DNA from: Loktanella sp.
GTDB lineage: Bacteria > Pseudomonadota > Alphaproteobacteria > Rhodobacterales > Rhodobacteraceae
Direction: 5' to 3'
Length of the DNA stretch: 5,423 nt
NCBI GenBank assembly: GCA_003551805.1
Contig: PUNR01000060.1
Span: 1-5,423 of the forward strand
Program-made: the position numbers and the translations under genes
Notes under the pieces: generated by a model
Told to the model about the DNA's origin: nothing
Database searches by the model: none
What the model saw: the letters and a program-made list of their open reading frames with translations, nothing else
Shown here: positions 1 through 5,423 of the stretch, piece by piece
Layout of the letters: each line of letters begins with the position of its first letter
Position numbering within the stretch: the stretch's first letter is position 1

Positions 1-27
1 AAGGGTATCGACGGCACTCTGGCCTAA
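1..27 (+). CDS. mdh: 3' end of a plus-strand gene, probably malate dehydrogenase
   Basis: Reading from base 1 in frame gives KGIDGTLA followed by a TAA stop at 25-27. The ending resembles the C-terminus I recall for Rhodobacterales malate dehydrogenases (a Cys-Lys-Gly-Ile-Asp-x-x-Leu-Ala type tail). Genes for this enzyme commonly sit just upstream of sucCD in these bacteria. The strong plus-strand terminator that starts 18 bases after the stop supports a real gene end here. Malate dehydrogenase oxidises malate to oxaloacetate with NAD in the cytoplasm. Only eight residues are visible, so the identity is inferred from tail and context and not from any domain. Confidence 0.5.
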   Translation, partial: KGIDGTLA

Positions 28-45
28 AATCGGGTCTAACGGATG

Positions 46-74
46 AAGGGGTCGCCAGTGGCGGCCCCTTTTTT
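46..74 (+). terminator. Intrinsic terminator after the mdh-like gene
   Basis: The arm AAGGGGTCGCC (46-56) pairs with GGCGGCCCCTT (60-70) over 11 bp, with a single G-U pair (52 with 64) and a 3-base loop. The T-run at 69-74 completes a classic rho-independent terminator for plus-strand transcription. Read from the minus strand, the hairpin is followed only by CTTCATCC, without a U-run, so it should work poorly for the convergent glycosyltransferase gene, whose stop codon (75-73) overlaps the T-run. Confidence 0.85.
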
Positions 75-1074
75 ACGCGCGCATGGCATTGTGCAAAAAC
101 GGGTATGCAGCAGCAGGTCCACGCAACAGCGCATCATCGAACGCGGCAGGCGACACATCGACGGTTCCAAAATAACCCGCGATTGCCTTGCCCGGGTCGA
201 GGTCAGCCTCCAACAGCAATCCATTCGCGCGCAAAGCCGCAAGCCTTGCACCTGATACAGATTTCAACTGGTCGTGCAGCGCGGCTGCTGCGTCCGGATC
301 GGCGCGAATTGCATCAATCTGGCGCTGCCGGTGGGGTGAAGGTTCCATCCCGCCGCGGTGGGCAAAATGATCTGCCTTGCGCAAGAGCTTGAAAATCCAC
401 TGCCCCCGCGTCAGCCCGTCAAAGTGCAACAGCTCTACCCCGGAAAGTTTTTCCGTCAACAATGCGTCATGCGGCCGTGGCCGATGAATTGAAAGCTTCA
501 GCCCGCGGCCAGTGCGTGAAAACGCCTTGCCTTGCGCGTGGCCTGTCAATCCACGGTGCGTCATCGCATATCCCTTGCCAAATAACGCAGCCCCCGCAGC
601 CGCCGACCCGACGAAAGGTCGGCGGAACGCACCGTTAAAGATTGAACCGCCCGCCGTGTCAGGCAGATATACACGTTCGGCCACGGGGACGATCGCGGCA
701 TCGGCCAAAGGGTCGACAGCGGCCAGCGCCGCCGCGATTGGCACATGCGGCCAAAGGTATTCATCCGCATCACAATGCACCAACCAGTCAGCCTCGCAAT
801 CAAGGTAGGCATGCGTCGCATTGTGGACTTGGCGCACCTGATGTTTCGCAGGTCGCCCGCCAAGATGCGCGGCCCAATGATCTGTACCGCAGCGGATCAC
901 CCGCACCTGCGACACCATTTCCAGCACTGCTGCTGCCAGGTCATCGGGGCGGTCAAAGTACAAGATCACCTCTGTCGCGCCCAAAGACAGGTGCCAGGCG
1001 ACAAAAGCCTGCACCAGCACCAGCGGCTCATCAACAGTCGCCACGACCGACCAACTTGGGGCATCAATGCGCAT
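73..1074 (-). CDS. Glycosyltransferase family 2-like protein (Glyco_tranf_2_4 type)
   Basis: This is a complete 333-residue protein with an ATG start at 1074-1072 and a TAA stop at 75-73. The N-terminus (about residues 9-45, SVVATVDEPLVLVQAFVAWHL and onward to YFDRPDD) matches the opening of the 'Glyco_tranf_2_4' family: a strand, an acidic residue, an amphipathic helix with WHLSLGA, then a second strand. The likely metal- and sugar-nucleotide-binding DxD motif is DAD at 102-104 inside HCDADEYLW. Later family-like blocks are ERVYLPD (132-138) and LLHFDG (214-219). I see no signal peptide or membrane segment, so it is probably cytosolic or membrane-peripheral. Such proteins transfer sugars to surface polysaccharides or other acceptors, but donor and acceptor cannot be read from the sequence. 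The upstream Shine-Dalgarno is weak (AAGCCAGA). The gene lies alone, antisense between the mdh-like gene and sucC, and no partner genes are visible. The family call is fairly firm; the biological role is unknown. Confidence 0.85.
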   Translation of the reverse strand: MRIDAPSWSVVATVDEPLVLVQAFVAWHLSLGATEVILYFDRPDDLAAAVLEMVSQVRVIRCGTDHWAAHLGGRPAKHQVRQVHNATHAYLDCEADWLVHCDADEYLWPHVPIAAALAAVDPLADAAIVPVAERVYLPDTAGGSIFNGAFRRPFVGSAAAGAALFGKGYAMTHRGLTGHAQGKAFSRTGRGLKLSIHRPRPHDALLTEKLSGVELLHFDGLTRGQWIFKLLRKADHFAHRGGMEPSPHRQRQIDAIRADPDAAAALHDQLKSVSGARLAALRANGLLLEADLDPGKAIAGYFGTVDVSPAAFDDALLRGPAAAYPFLHNAMRA

Positions 1075-1135
1075 TCTGGCTTGATATCATTGCCGCGAAT
1101 CTTTGGAAACGGCAGAAAATTGCTGGTCCGGCAGT

Positions 1136-1170
1136 TTTGTGATCACACGTTGAAAACAAGTGATCACAAA
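1136..1170. promoter_or_regulatory. Tandem palindromic operator in the divergent control region
   Basis: TTTGTGATCAC (1136-1146) and GTGATCACAAA (1160-1170) are perfect inverted copies of each other. Each half is itself a palindrome: TGTGATCACA (1138-1147, 10 of 10) and GTGATCAC (1160-1167). The two dyad centres (1142.5 and 1163.5) are 21 bp apart, two turns of B-DNA, so bound dimers would sit on the same face. The site lies between the glycosyltransferase start (1074) and the sucC start (1267) and could serve either gene. Relative to the candidate -10 at 1205-1210 the boxes would be near -54 and -75, which suits an activator. The cognate regulator is unknown. Confidence 0.65.
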
Positions 1171-1192
1171 TGTCGGATATTCTCTGGTCCAA

Positions 1193-1257
1193 CCAATTTT
1201 CGGTTAGAATTATGGTAATTTCTGTGATTTAGGGTGTCGCAACCGAAGTCAAATTGG
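1193..1257 (+). promoter_or_regulatory. Possible leader stem that masks the sucC ribosome binding site
   Basis: CCAATTTTCGGTT (1193-1205) can pair with AACCGAA (1241-1247) and AATTGG (1252-1257), giving 13 base pairs broken by one 4-base bulge (1248-1251) and closed by a 35-base loop. The right arm includes GG of the GGA at 1256-1258, the only Shine-Dalgarno-like bases at proper distance from the sucC ATG (8 bases). If transcripts start upstream of 1193 the stem could limit SucC translation. If they start near 1217 it cannot form. The repeat is AT-rich and might be chance. Confidence 0.3.
1205..1210 (+). promoter_or_regulatory. Candidate -10 box for the sucC operon
   Basis: TAGAAT matches five of six bases of the sigma-70 type -10 consensus and lies about 57 bases before the sucC ATG. 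At spacings of 16 to 18 bases the upstream hexamers (around 1181-1188, TCTCTGGT) do not resemble TTGACA. That lack of a -35 box would fit a promoter that needs an activator at the 1136-1170 boxes. A TTGAAA at 1150-1155, between the two boxes, has no good -10 at normal spacing. The assignment is tentative. Confidence 0.3.
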
Positions 1258-1266
1258 ACATGCCTT

Positions 1267-2460
1267 ATGAATATCCACGAATACCAGGCCAAAGCATTGC
1301 TGCGCAGCTACGGCGCGCCCGTTTCAGACGGTCGCCCAGTCACCCGCGCAGAAGACGCGAAAACCGCTGCCGGTGAACTTGACGGACCGCTTTGGGTCGT
1401 CAAGGCGCAGATCCACGCAGGTGGCCGTGGCAAAGGCAAATTCAAAGAAGCCGATGCTGGCGAAGCAGGCGGCGTGCGCCTGTGCCGGTCGGTCGAAGAG
1501 GCCGCACAAGAAACGAAAAAGATGCTGGGCCGCACCTTGGTCACACACCAGACTGGTCCGGCTGGCAAGCAAGTGAACCGCGTTTATATCGAAGATGGTT
1601 CCGGCATTGAAACCGAATTGTATCTGGCCCTGCTGGTGGATCGCCAGACCAGCCGCATCAGTTTCGTCGTCTCGACCGAAGGCGGCATGGACATTGAAGA
1701 GGTTGCAGCAGCGACCCCCGAAAAGATCCTGTCATTCAGCGTTGATCCGGCAACAGGTTATCAGGCGTTTCACGGGCGTCGCGTCGCCTTTACGCTGGGC
1801 CTGACTGGTAACCAGATCAAGCAGTGCGTCACTTTGATGGGCCAGCTTTACAAAGCTTTCACCGAAAAAGACATGGAGATGCTGGAAATCAACCCGCTGA
1901 TCGTGACCGACAAGGGCGATCTGAAGGTGTTGGATGCCAAAGTGTCGTTCGATGGCAATGCGATGTACCGCCAGCCGGATATCGCCACCCTGCGTGACGA
2001 GACGGAAGAAGATTCCAAGGAACTCGCTGCTTCCAAATACGACCTGAACTATATCGCGCTGGACGGTGAAATCGGCTGCATGGTTAACGGTGCCGGTCTT
2101 GCGATGGCGACGATGGACATTATCAAGCTGTACGGTGCCGAACCTGCCAACTTCCTTGACGTGGGCGGCGGTGCGACCAAGGAAAAAGTGACCGAGGCGT
2201 TCAAGATCATCACCTCTGACCCCAATGTCAAAGGCATCTTGGTTAACATCTTCGGCGGCATCATGCGCTGCGATGTCATCGCCGAAGGCGTGATCGCTGC
2301 CGTGAAAGAGGTTGGTCTGAAAGTGCCGCTGGTCGTGCGTCTGGAAGGCACCAATGTCGAGAAGGGCAAGGAAATCATCCGCAATTCCGGCCTTGATGTG
2401 ATCGCTGCCGACGACCTGAAAGATGGCGCGCAGAAGATCGTGAAAGCGGTGAAGGGTTAA
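1267..2460 (+). CDS. sucC: Succinyl-CoA synthetase (ADP-forming) subunit beta
   Basis: SucC is the nucleotide-binding subunit of the TCA-cycle enzyme that converts succinyl-CoA, phosphate and ADP (or GDP) to succinate, CoA and ATP (or GTP), acting with SucD in the cytoplasm. The protein is 397 residues, a normal family length. An ATP-grasp domain fills about residues 2-205, with Lys46 and the glycine-rich loop GRGKG (53-57), and the metal/nucleotide-binding segment MLEINPL (205-211) with VLDAK (221-225). The C-terminal CoA-ligase domain (about 260-385) carries CMVNGAGLAMATMD (271-284), the GGG turn (300-302) and NIFGGIMRCD (327-336). The ATG at 1267 is chosen because it begins the canonical MNIHEYQAK. 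A GTG at 1234 in the same frame would add 11 residues that are foreign to the family. The Shine-Dalgarno is weak (GGA, 1256-1258) and may be masked by a leader stem. It is the first gene of the sucCD-sucA cluster, 84 bp ahead of sucD. All expected motifs are intact. Confidence 0.97.
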   Translation: MNIHEYQAKALLRSYGAPVSDGRPVTRAEDAKTAAGELDGPLWVVKAQIHAGGRGKGKFKEADAGEAGGVRLCRSVEEAAQETKKMLGRTLVTHQTGPAGKQVNRVYIEDGSGIETELYLALLVDRQTSRISFVVSTEGGMDIEEVAAATPEKILSFSVDPATGYQAFHGRRVAFTLGLTGNQIKQCVTLMGQLYKAFTEKDMEMLEINPLIVTDKGDLKVLDAKVSFDGNAMYRQPDIATLRDETEEDSKELAASKYDLNYIALDGEIGCMVNGAGLAMATMDIIKLYGAEPANFLDVGGGATKEKVTEAFKIITSDPNVKGILVNIFGGIMRCDVIAEGVIAAVKEVGLKVPLVVRLEGTNVEKGKEIIRNSGLDVIAADDLKDGAQKIVKAVKG

Positions 2461-2463
2461 TCC

Positions 2464-2519
2464 GTAGGGCGGGGTTCACCCCGCCGTGCATCTCATCGGC
2501 GGGGAAAACCCCGCCCTAC
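2464..2519. repeat. REP doublet (REPIN-like) palindrome in the sucC-sucD gap
   Basis: The outer arms GTAGGGCGGGGTT (2464-2476) and AACCCCGCCCTAC (2507-2519) are perfect 13-bp inverted copies. Inside them CCCCGCCG (2479-2486) pairs with CGGCGGGG (2497-2504), leaving a 2x2 internal loop and a 10-base apical loop. Alternatively each side folds alone: GGCGGGG-TTCA-CCCCGCC (2468-2485) and GGCGGGG-AAAA-CCCCGCC (2498-2515). Each small hairpin is flanked by GTAG on its outer side (2464-2467, and CTAC at 2516-2519). A GTAG foot next to a GC-rich hairpin is the known signature of REP sequences, and two in inverted orientation form a REPIN/BIME. No T-run follows, so it is not a plain terminator. It fills most of the 84-bp gap. 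Confidence 0.8.
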
Positions 2520-2530
2520 ATTGAATTTCC

Positions 2531-2536
2531 AAGGAG
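2531..2536 (+). promoter_or_regulatory. Ribosome binding site of sucD
   Basis: AAGGAG lies 8 bases before the ATG at 2545 and fixes that start. It rules out an in-frame TTG at 2521, which would begin upstream of the Shine-Dalgarno and add MNFQGATN. It is much stronger than the site of sucC, and the nearby REP hairpin ends at 2519, leaving this site free. Confidence 0.85.
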
Positions 2537-2544
2537 CCACCAAT

Positions 2545-3426
2545 ATGGCCATTCTCGTTAACGAAAATACCCGCGTGATCTGCCAGGGCCTGACCGGTTC
2601 GCAGGGCACGTTCCATTCCGAACAAGCCATCGCTTACGGCACCAAGATGGTCGGCGGCGTGACCCCAGGCAAAGGCGGCAGCACCCATCTGGACCTGCCC
2701 GTCTTCAACTCGGTCCACGAAGCGCGCCACGTCACCGAAGCCAACGCTTCGGTCATCTATGTGCCGCCGCCGTTTGCTGCCGACTCGATCCTCGAAGCGA
2801 TCGACGCCGAGATGGAACTGATTATCTGCATCACCGAAGGCATCCCTGTGCTGGACATGATGCGCGTCAAGCGCGCGCTTGAAGGGTCCAAATCCCGCCT
2901 GATCGGGCCAAATTGCCCCGGTGTCATCACGCCTGACGCCTGCAAGATCGGCATCATGCCTGGCCATATCCACCGTCGCGGGTCGGTCGGTGTTGTGTCA
3001 CGCTCTGGCACGCTGACCTATGAAGCCGTGAAACAGACGTCTGATTCCGGTCTGGGCCAGTCCACTGCCGTCGGCATTGGCGGCGATCCGATCAAAGGGT
3101 CCGAGCATATCGATATTCTTGAGATGTTCCTCGCTGATGATGAGACACATTCGATCATCATGATCGGTGAAATCGGCGGTTCCGCCGAAGAAGAAGCCGC
3201 GCAATTCCTTGCGGACGAACGCAAGAAAGGCCGTTGGAAACCAACCGCCGGTTTCATCGCTGGCCGCACCGCCCCTCCGGGCCGTCGCATGGGTCATGCG
3301 GGTGCAATCGTTGCGGGCGGCAAAGGCGACGCCGAAAGCAAGATCGAAGCGATGAAATCCGCTGGTATCATCGTGGCCGACAGCCCCGCCACGCTGGGCG
3401 AGGCTGTGTTGAAAGCGATCGGGTAA
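2545..3426 (+). CDS. sucD: Succinyl-CoA synthetase (ADP-forming) subunit alpha
   Basis: SucD carries the CoA-binding site and the phosphorylated histidine of succinyl-CoA synthetase and partners SucC. The protein is 293 residues; the E. coli protein is slightly shorter. The N-terminal Rossmann-type CoA-binding domain opens with MAILVNENTRVICQGLTG and contains the loop GLTGSQGTFH (15-24) and TPGKGG (40-45). GPNCPG (121-126) and SRSGTLTYE (152-160) mark the succinate/CoA-ligase half. IGEIGG (207-212) carries Glu209, and GHAGAI (250-255) carries the catalytic His251, equivalent to the active-site histidine of the E. coli enzyme. The ATG at 2545 is preceded by AAGGAG at the proper distance. The gene ends at TAA 3424-3426, and the next repeat begins on the following base. 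All catalytic residues appear present and the frame is unbroken. Confidence 0.97.
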   Translation: MAILVNENTRVICQGLTGSQGTFHSEQAIAYGTKMVGGVTPGKGGSTHLDLPVFNSVHEARHVTEANASVIYVPPPFAADSILEAIDAEMELIICITEGIPVLDMMRVKRALEGSKSRLIGPNCPGVITPDACKIGIMPGHIHRRGSVGVVSRSGTLTYEAVKQTSDSGLGQSTAVGIGGDPIKGSEHIDILEMFLADDETHSIIMIGEIGGSAEEEAAQFLADERKKGRWKPTAGFIAGRTAPPGRRMGHAGAIVAGGKGDAESKIEAMKSAGIIVADSPATLGEAVLKAIG

Positions 3427-3477
3427 GTCGGGGTTCACCCGACACCCACCTACGGCGGGGGCCGCCCCCCGCCGGAC
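3427..3477. repeat. Two-hairpin REP-like element in the sucD-sucA gap
   Basis: Hairpin one is GTCGGG (3427-3432) with CCCGAC (3438-3443) around the loop GTTCA. Hairpin two is CGGCGGGGG (3453-3461) with CCCCCGCCG (3466-3474) around a 4-base loop. The 11-base core GGGGTTCACCC (3430-3440) is identical to 2471-2481 in the previous gap, and GGCGGGG recurs at 3454-3460 and 2498-2504 with similar spacing (23 versus 26 bases between modules). It therefore looks like a diverged member of the same repeat family, lacking the perfect GTAG/CTAC outer feet. No T-run follows, so read-through into sucA is expected. Confidence 0.7.
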
Positions 3478-3487
3478 GATATTTAAC

Positions 3488-3493
3488 AAAGGT
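3488..3493 (+). promoter_or_regulatory. Ribosome binding site of sucA
   Basis: AAAGGT ends 8 bases before the ATG at 3502. It is the only Shine-Dalgarno-like run in the short single-stranded stretch between the second repeat hairpin (ending 3474) and sucA, and it supports the chosen start. Confidence 0.6.
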
Positions 3494-3501
3494 CCCCTGT
3501 C

Positions 3502-5423
3502 ATGAACGACCATTCCCCGAACGATGTGTTCCACGCTTCCAGCTTTTTGCAGGGGCATAACGCAGCCTATGTGGAGCAGTTATATGCCCGCTATGCCGAT
3601 AATCCGGGGGCGGTCGACGAAAGCTGGCAGGCATTTTTCCGCAGCCTTGGCGACACCGCCGCCGATGCGCAGGCAGAGGCCGCAGGCCCAAGCTGGGCGC
3701 GCCGCGACTGGCCGCCAGTGCCGAATGACGATCTGACCGCCGCGCTTGACGGTCAATGGCCCGCCGAACCTGCCGCCGCTGGTGACAAGATCAAAGCGAA
3801 AGCCGCAGAAAAAGGCGTGACGTTGGACGAAAAACAGGTCCGCAACGCCGTACTCGATTCACTGCGCGCGTTGATGATTATCCGCGCCTACCGTATTCGC
3901 GGCCATCTGATTGCCGATCTGGACCCGCTGGGCATGCGCGAAACCGTGCCGCATCCGGAACTGGACCCCGCCAATTACGGCTTTACCGCTGCCGACATGG
4001 ACCGGCCAATTTTCATCGACAATGTGCTGGGTCTTGAGGTCGCAACTATGGCCGAGATTATGGCCATTGTGCAGCGCACCTATTGCGGCACCTTTGCGCT
4101 GCAATACATGCATATTTCAAACCCAGAAGAGGCCGGCTGGCTGAAAGAACGCATCGAAGGCTACGGCAAGGAAATCAGCTTTACCCAGAACGGACGCAAG
4201 GCGATCCTGAACAGCCTCGTGCAGGCCGAAGGCTTTGAAAAGTTCCTGCACGTCAAATATATGGGGACCAAGCGGTTCGGCCTGGATGGTGGCGAAAGCC
4301 TGATCCCCGCGATGGAACAGATCATCAAACGGGGTGGCCAGCTTGGGCTGGAAGACATCGTAATCGGCATGCCGCACCGTGGCCGTCTGTCGGTGCTGGC
4401 GAACGTCATGCAGAAACCCTATCGCGCGATTTTTAACGAATTTCAGGGTGGTTCGTTCAAACCGGAAGATGTCGATGGTTCGGGCGATGTGAAATACCAT
4501 CTTGGCGCGTCCAACGACCGCAGCTTTGACGATAACACCGTCCACCTGTCCTTGACCGCCAACCCCAGCCACCTCGAGGCTGTGAACCCCGTTGTGCTGG
4601 GCAAGGTCCGCGCCAAGCAGGACCAGAAGAAAGACACCGACAAGACCAAGGTCATGGCGATCCTGCTGCATGGCGATGCGGCCTTTGCTGGACAGGGCGT
4701 CGTTGCGGAAGGGTTCGGTCTGTCCGGCCTGCGCGGGCACCGCACAGGCGGGACGATGCACATCGTGGTGAACAACCAGATCGGTTTTACGACTGCGCCG
4801 CACTTCAGCCGGTCCAGCCCCTATCCCACCGATATCGCGCTGATGGTCGAAGCCCCGATTTTCCACGTCAACGGTGACGATCCAGAGGCTGTGGTCCACG
4901 CCGCCCGTGTTGCGACCGAATTCCGCCAGAAGTTCCACAAGGATGTGGTGCTGGATATCATCTGTTACCGCCGCTTTGGTCACAACGAAGGCGACGAGCC
5001 GATGTTCACTAACCCGGTCATGTACACCAAGATCAAGAAGCAAAAGACCACGCTGACGCTTTATACTGAACGCCTGGTCAAGGACGGCCTGATCCCCGAA
5101 GGCGAGATCGAGGACATGAAAGCCGCGTTTCAGGCCCACCTGAACGAGGAATTCGAGGCTGGCAAAAACTACAAACCCAACAAGGCCGACTGGTTGGACG
5201 GGCGCTGGTCGCATCTCGACCGGATGAAGGAAAAGAAATACCAGCGCGGCAAGACGGCCATTTCCGATGATACCTTTGCCAGCATCGGCAAAGCTTTGAC
5301 GACCGTGCCGGATAATTTCCCCACCCATAAAACCATCGACCGCCTGCGTGACGCCAAGGCGCAGATGTTTGAAAAAGGCACCGGCATCGACTGGGCAACA
5401 GGCGAAGCGATGGCCTTTGGCTC
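3502..5423 (+). CDS. sucA: 2-oxoglutarate dehydrogenase E1 component (partial, 3' end beyond window)
   Basis: SucA is the thiamine-diphosphate-dependent E1 of the 2-oxoglutarate dehydrogenase complex. It decarboxylates 2-oxoglutarate and passes the succinyl group to the lipoyl arm of E2 (SucB). The first 640 codons are open to the window edge, about two thirds of the usual 930-990 residues. The N-terminal OGDH segment is visible at residues 14-46 (SFLQGHNAAYVEQLYARY and onward). Active-site blocks are GMPHRGRL (289-296, His292, matching E. coli His260) and ANPSHLE (353-359, His357). The thiamine-diphosphate motif runs from GDAAFAG (391-397) to NNQIGF (424-429), and YRRFGHNEGDEP (489-500) follows. 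The ATG at 3502 gives the standard short tail before the conserved N-terminal helix and has an AAAGGT site upstream. The gene follows sucD by 75 bp. The transketolase C-terminal half is outside the window, so its integrity cannot be judged. Confidence 0.97.
   Translation, partial: MNDHSPNDVFHASSFLQGHNAAYVEQLYARYADNPGAVDESWQAFFRSLGDTAADAQAEAAGPSWARRDWPPVPNDDLTAALDGQWPAEPAAAGDKIKAKAAEKGVTLDEKQVRNAVLDSLRALMIIRAYRIRGHLIADLDPLGMRETVPHPELDPANYGFTAADMDRPIFIDNVLGLEVATMAEIMAIVQRTYCGTFALQYMHISNPEEAGWLKERIEGYGKEISFTQNGRKAILNSLVQAEGFEKFLHVKYMGTKRFGLDGGESLIPAMEQIIKRGGQLGLEDIVIGMPHRGRLSVLANVMQKPYRAIFNEFQGGSFKPEDVDGSGDVKYHLGASNDRSFDDNTVHLSLTANPSHLEAVNPVVLGKVRAKQDQKKDTDKTKVMAILLHGDAAFAGQGVVAEGFGLSGLRGHRTGGTMHIVVNNQIGFTTAPHFSRSSPYPTDIALMVEAPIFHVNGDDPEAVVHAARVATEFRQKFHKDVVLDIICYRRFGHNEGDEPMFTNPVMYTKIKKQKTTLTLYTERLVKDGLIPEGEIEDMKAAFQAHLNEEFEAGKNYKPNKADWLDGRWSHLDRMKEKKYQRGKTAISDDTFASIGKALTTVPDNFPTHKTIDRLRDAKAQMFEKGTGIDWATGEAMAFG

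Noticed and set aside
1081..1090. FNR-like site at TTGATATCAT
   Set aside because: FNR-type sites need TTGAT-N4-ATCAA. Here the halves overlap with no spacer, leaving just an 8-bp palindrome TGATATCA.
1138..1147. CRP-type binding site
   Set aside because: The half-sites TGTGA and TCACA abut directly without the 6-bp spacer that CRP needs, and no correctly spaced pair exists across the two boxes.
642..1218. Plus-strand open frames of 157-166 codons opposite the glycosyltransferase
   Set aside because: Both are antisense to a recognisable protein with an intact DxD motif, and their translations are low-complexity and Arg/Pro-rich, typical of shadow frames.
1212..1232. Six-codon leader peptide (ATG at 1212 to TAG at 1230-1232) ahead of sucC
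   Set aside because: It has no Shine-Dalgarno, no run of regulatory codons and no terminator/antiterminator pair downstream.
1234..1266. N-terminal extension of sucC from the GTG at 1234
   Set aside because: The added residues are not part of the family, while MNIHEYQAK from 1267 is the canonical SucC start.
2464..2519. Intrinsic terminator after sucC
   Set aside because: The hairpin is strong, but ACATTGAATTTCC follows instead of a T-run, and sucD starts 25 bases later, so cotranscription is more likely.
2476..3558. Minus-strand open frames opposite sucD (165 and 186 codons)
   Set aside because: They mirror the sucD codons, cross the GC-rich repeats at their ends and have no family features; sucD is unambiguous on the plus strand.
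4117..5328. A 403-codon open frame on the minus strand opposite sucA
   Set aside because: It lies wholly within the conserved sucA coding frame, its translation resembles no family I know, and long antisense open frames are expected in GC-rich codon-biased genes.

Overview
The window comes from an alphaproteobacterium, most probably a member of the Rhodobacterales (roseobacter group). This rests on three things: moderately GC-rich coding sequence, TCA-cycle proteins that read like those of this order, and the gene order mdh / sucC-sucD-sucA. It also carries GC-rich REP-like palindromes between genes. No taxonomic search could be run, so the placement is by recognition only.

Layout. The first 27 bases are probably the last codons of a plus-strand gene, most likely malate dehydrogenase (mdh). 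A strong intrinsic terminator follows at 46-74. Converging on it from the other strand is a 333-codon gene for a family 2-like glycosyltransferase (1074 to 73), whose stop codon lies inside the terminator's T-run. A 192-bp divergent control region (1075-1266) then separates the glycosyltransferase from the succinyl-CoA/2-oxoglutarate cluster. It contains a pair of TGATCA-centred palindromes exactly 21 bp apart, a candidate -10 box, and an imperfect inverted repeat that could pair with the sucC ribosome binding site. From 1267 onward come sucC, sucD and the first 640 codons of sucA, all on the plus strand, with gaps of 84 and 75 bp. Both gaps are filled mostly by two-hairpin GC-rich repeats that share an 11-base core.

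Function. SucA is the E1 component of the 2-oxoglutarate dehydrogenase complex, which makes succinyl-CoA. SucC and SucD form succinyl-CoA synthetase, which turns succinyl-CoA into succinate with formation of ATP or GTP. Malate dehydrogenase would act further along the same cycle. The remaining sucA sequence, and probably sucB and lpd, should lie beyond the right edge. The glycosyltransferase has no evident metabolic link to these genes.

The coding content is ordinary core metabolism, and I see no undescribed gene system. The parts worth a second look are non-coding: the tandem operator upstream of sucC, the possible translation-controlling leader stem, and the recurrent REP/REPIN-like elements inside the operon.
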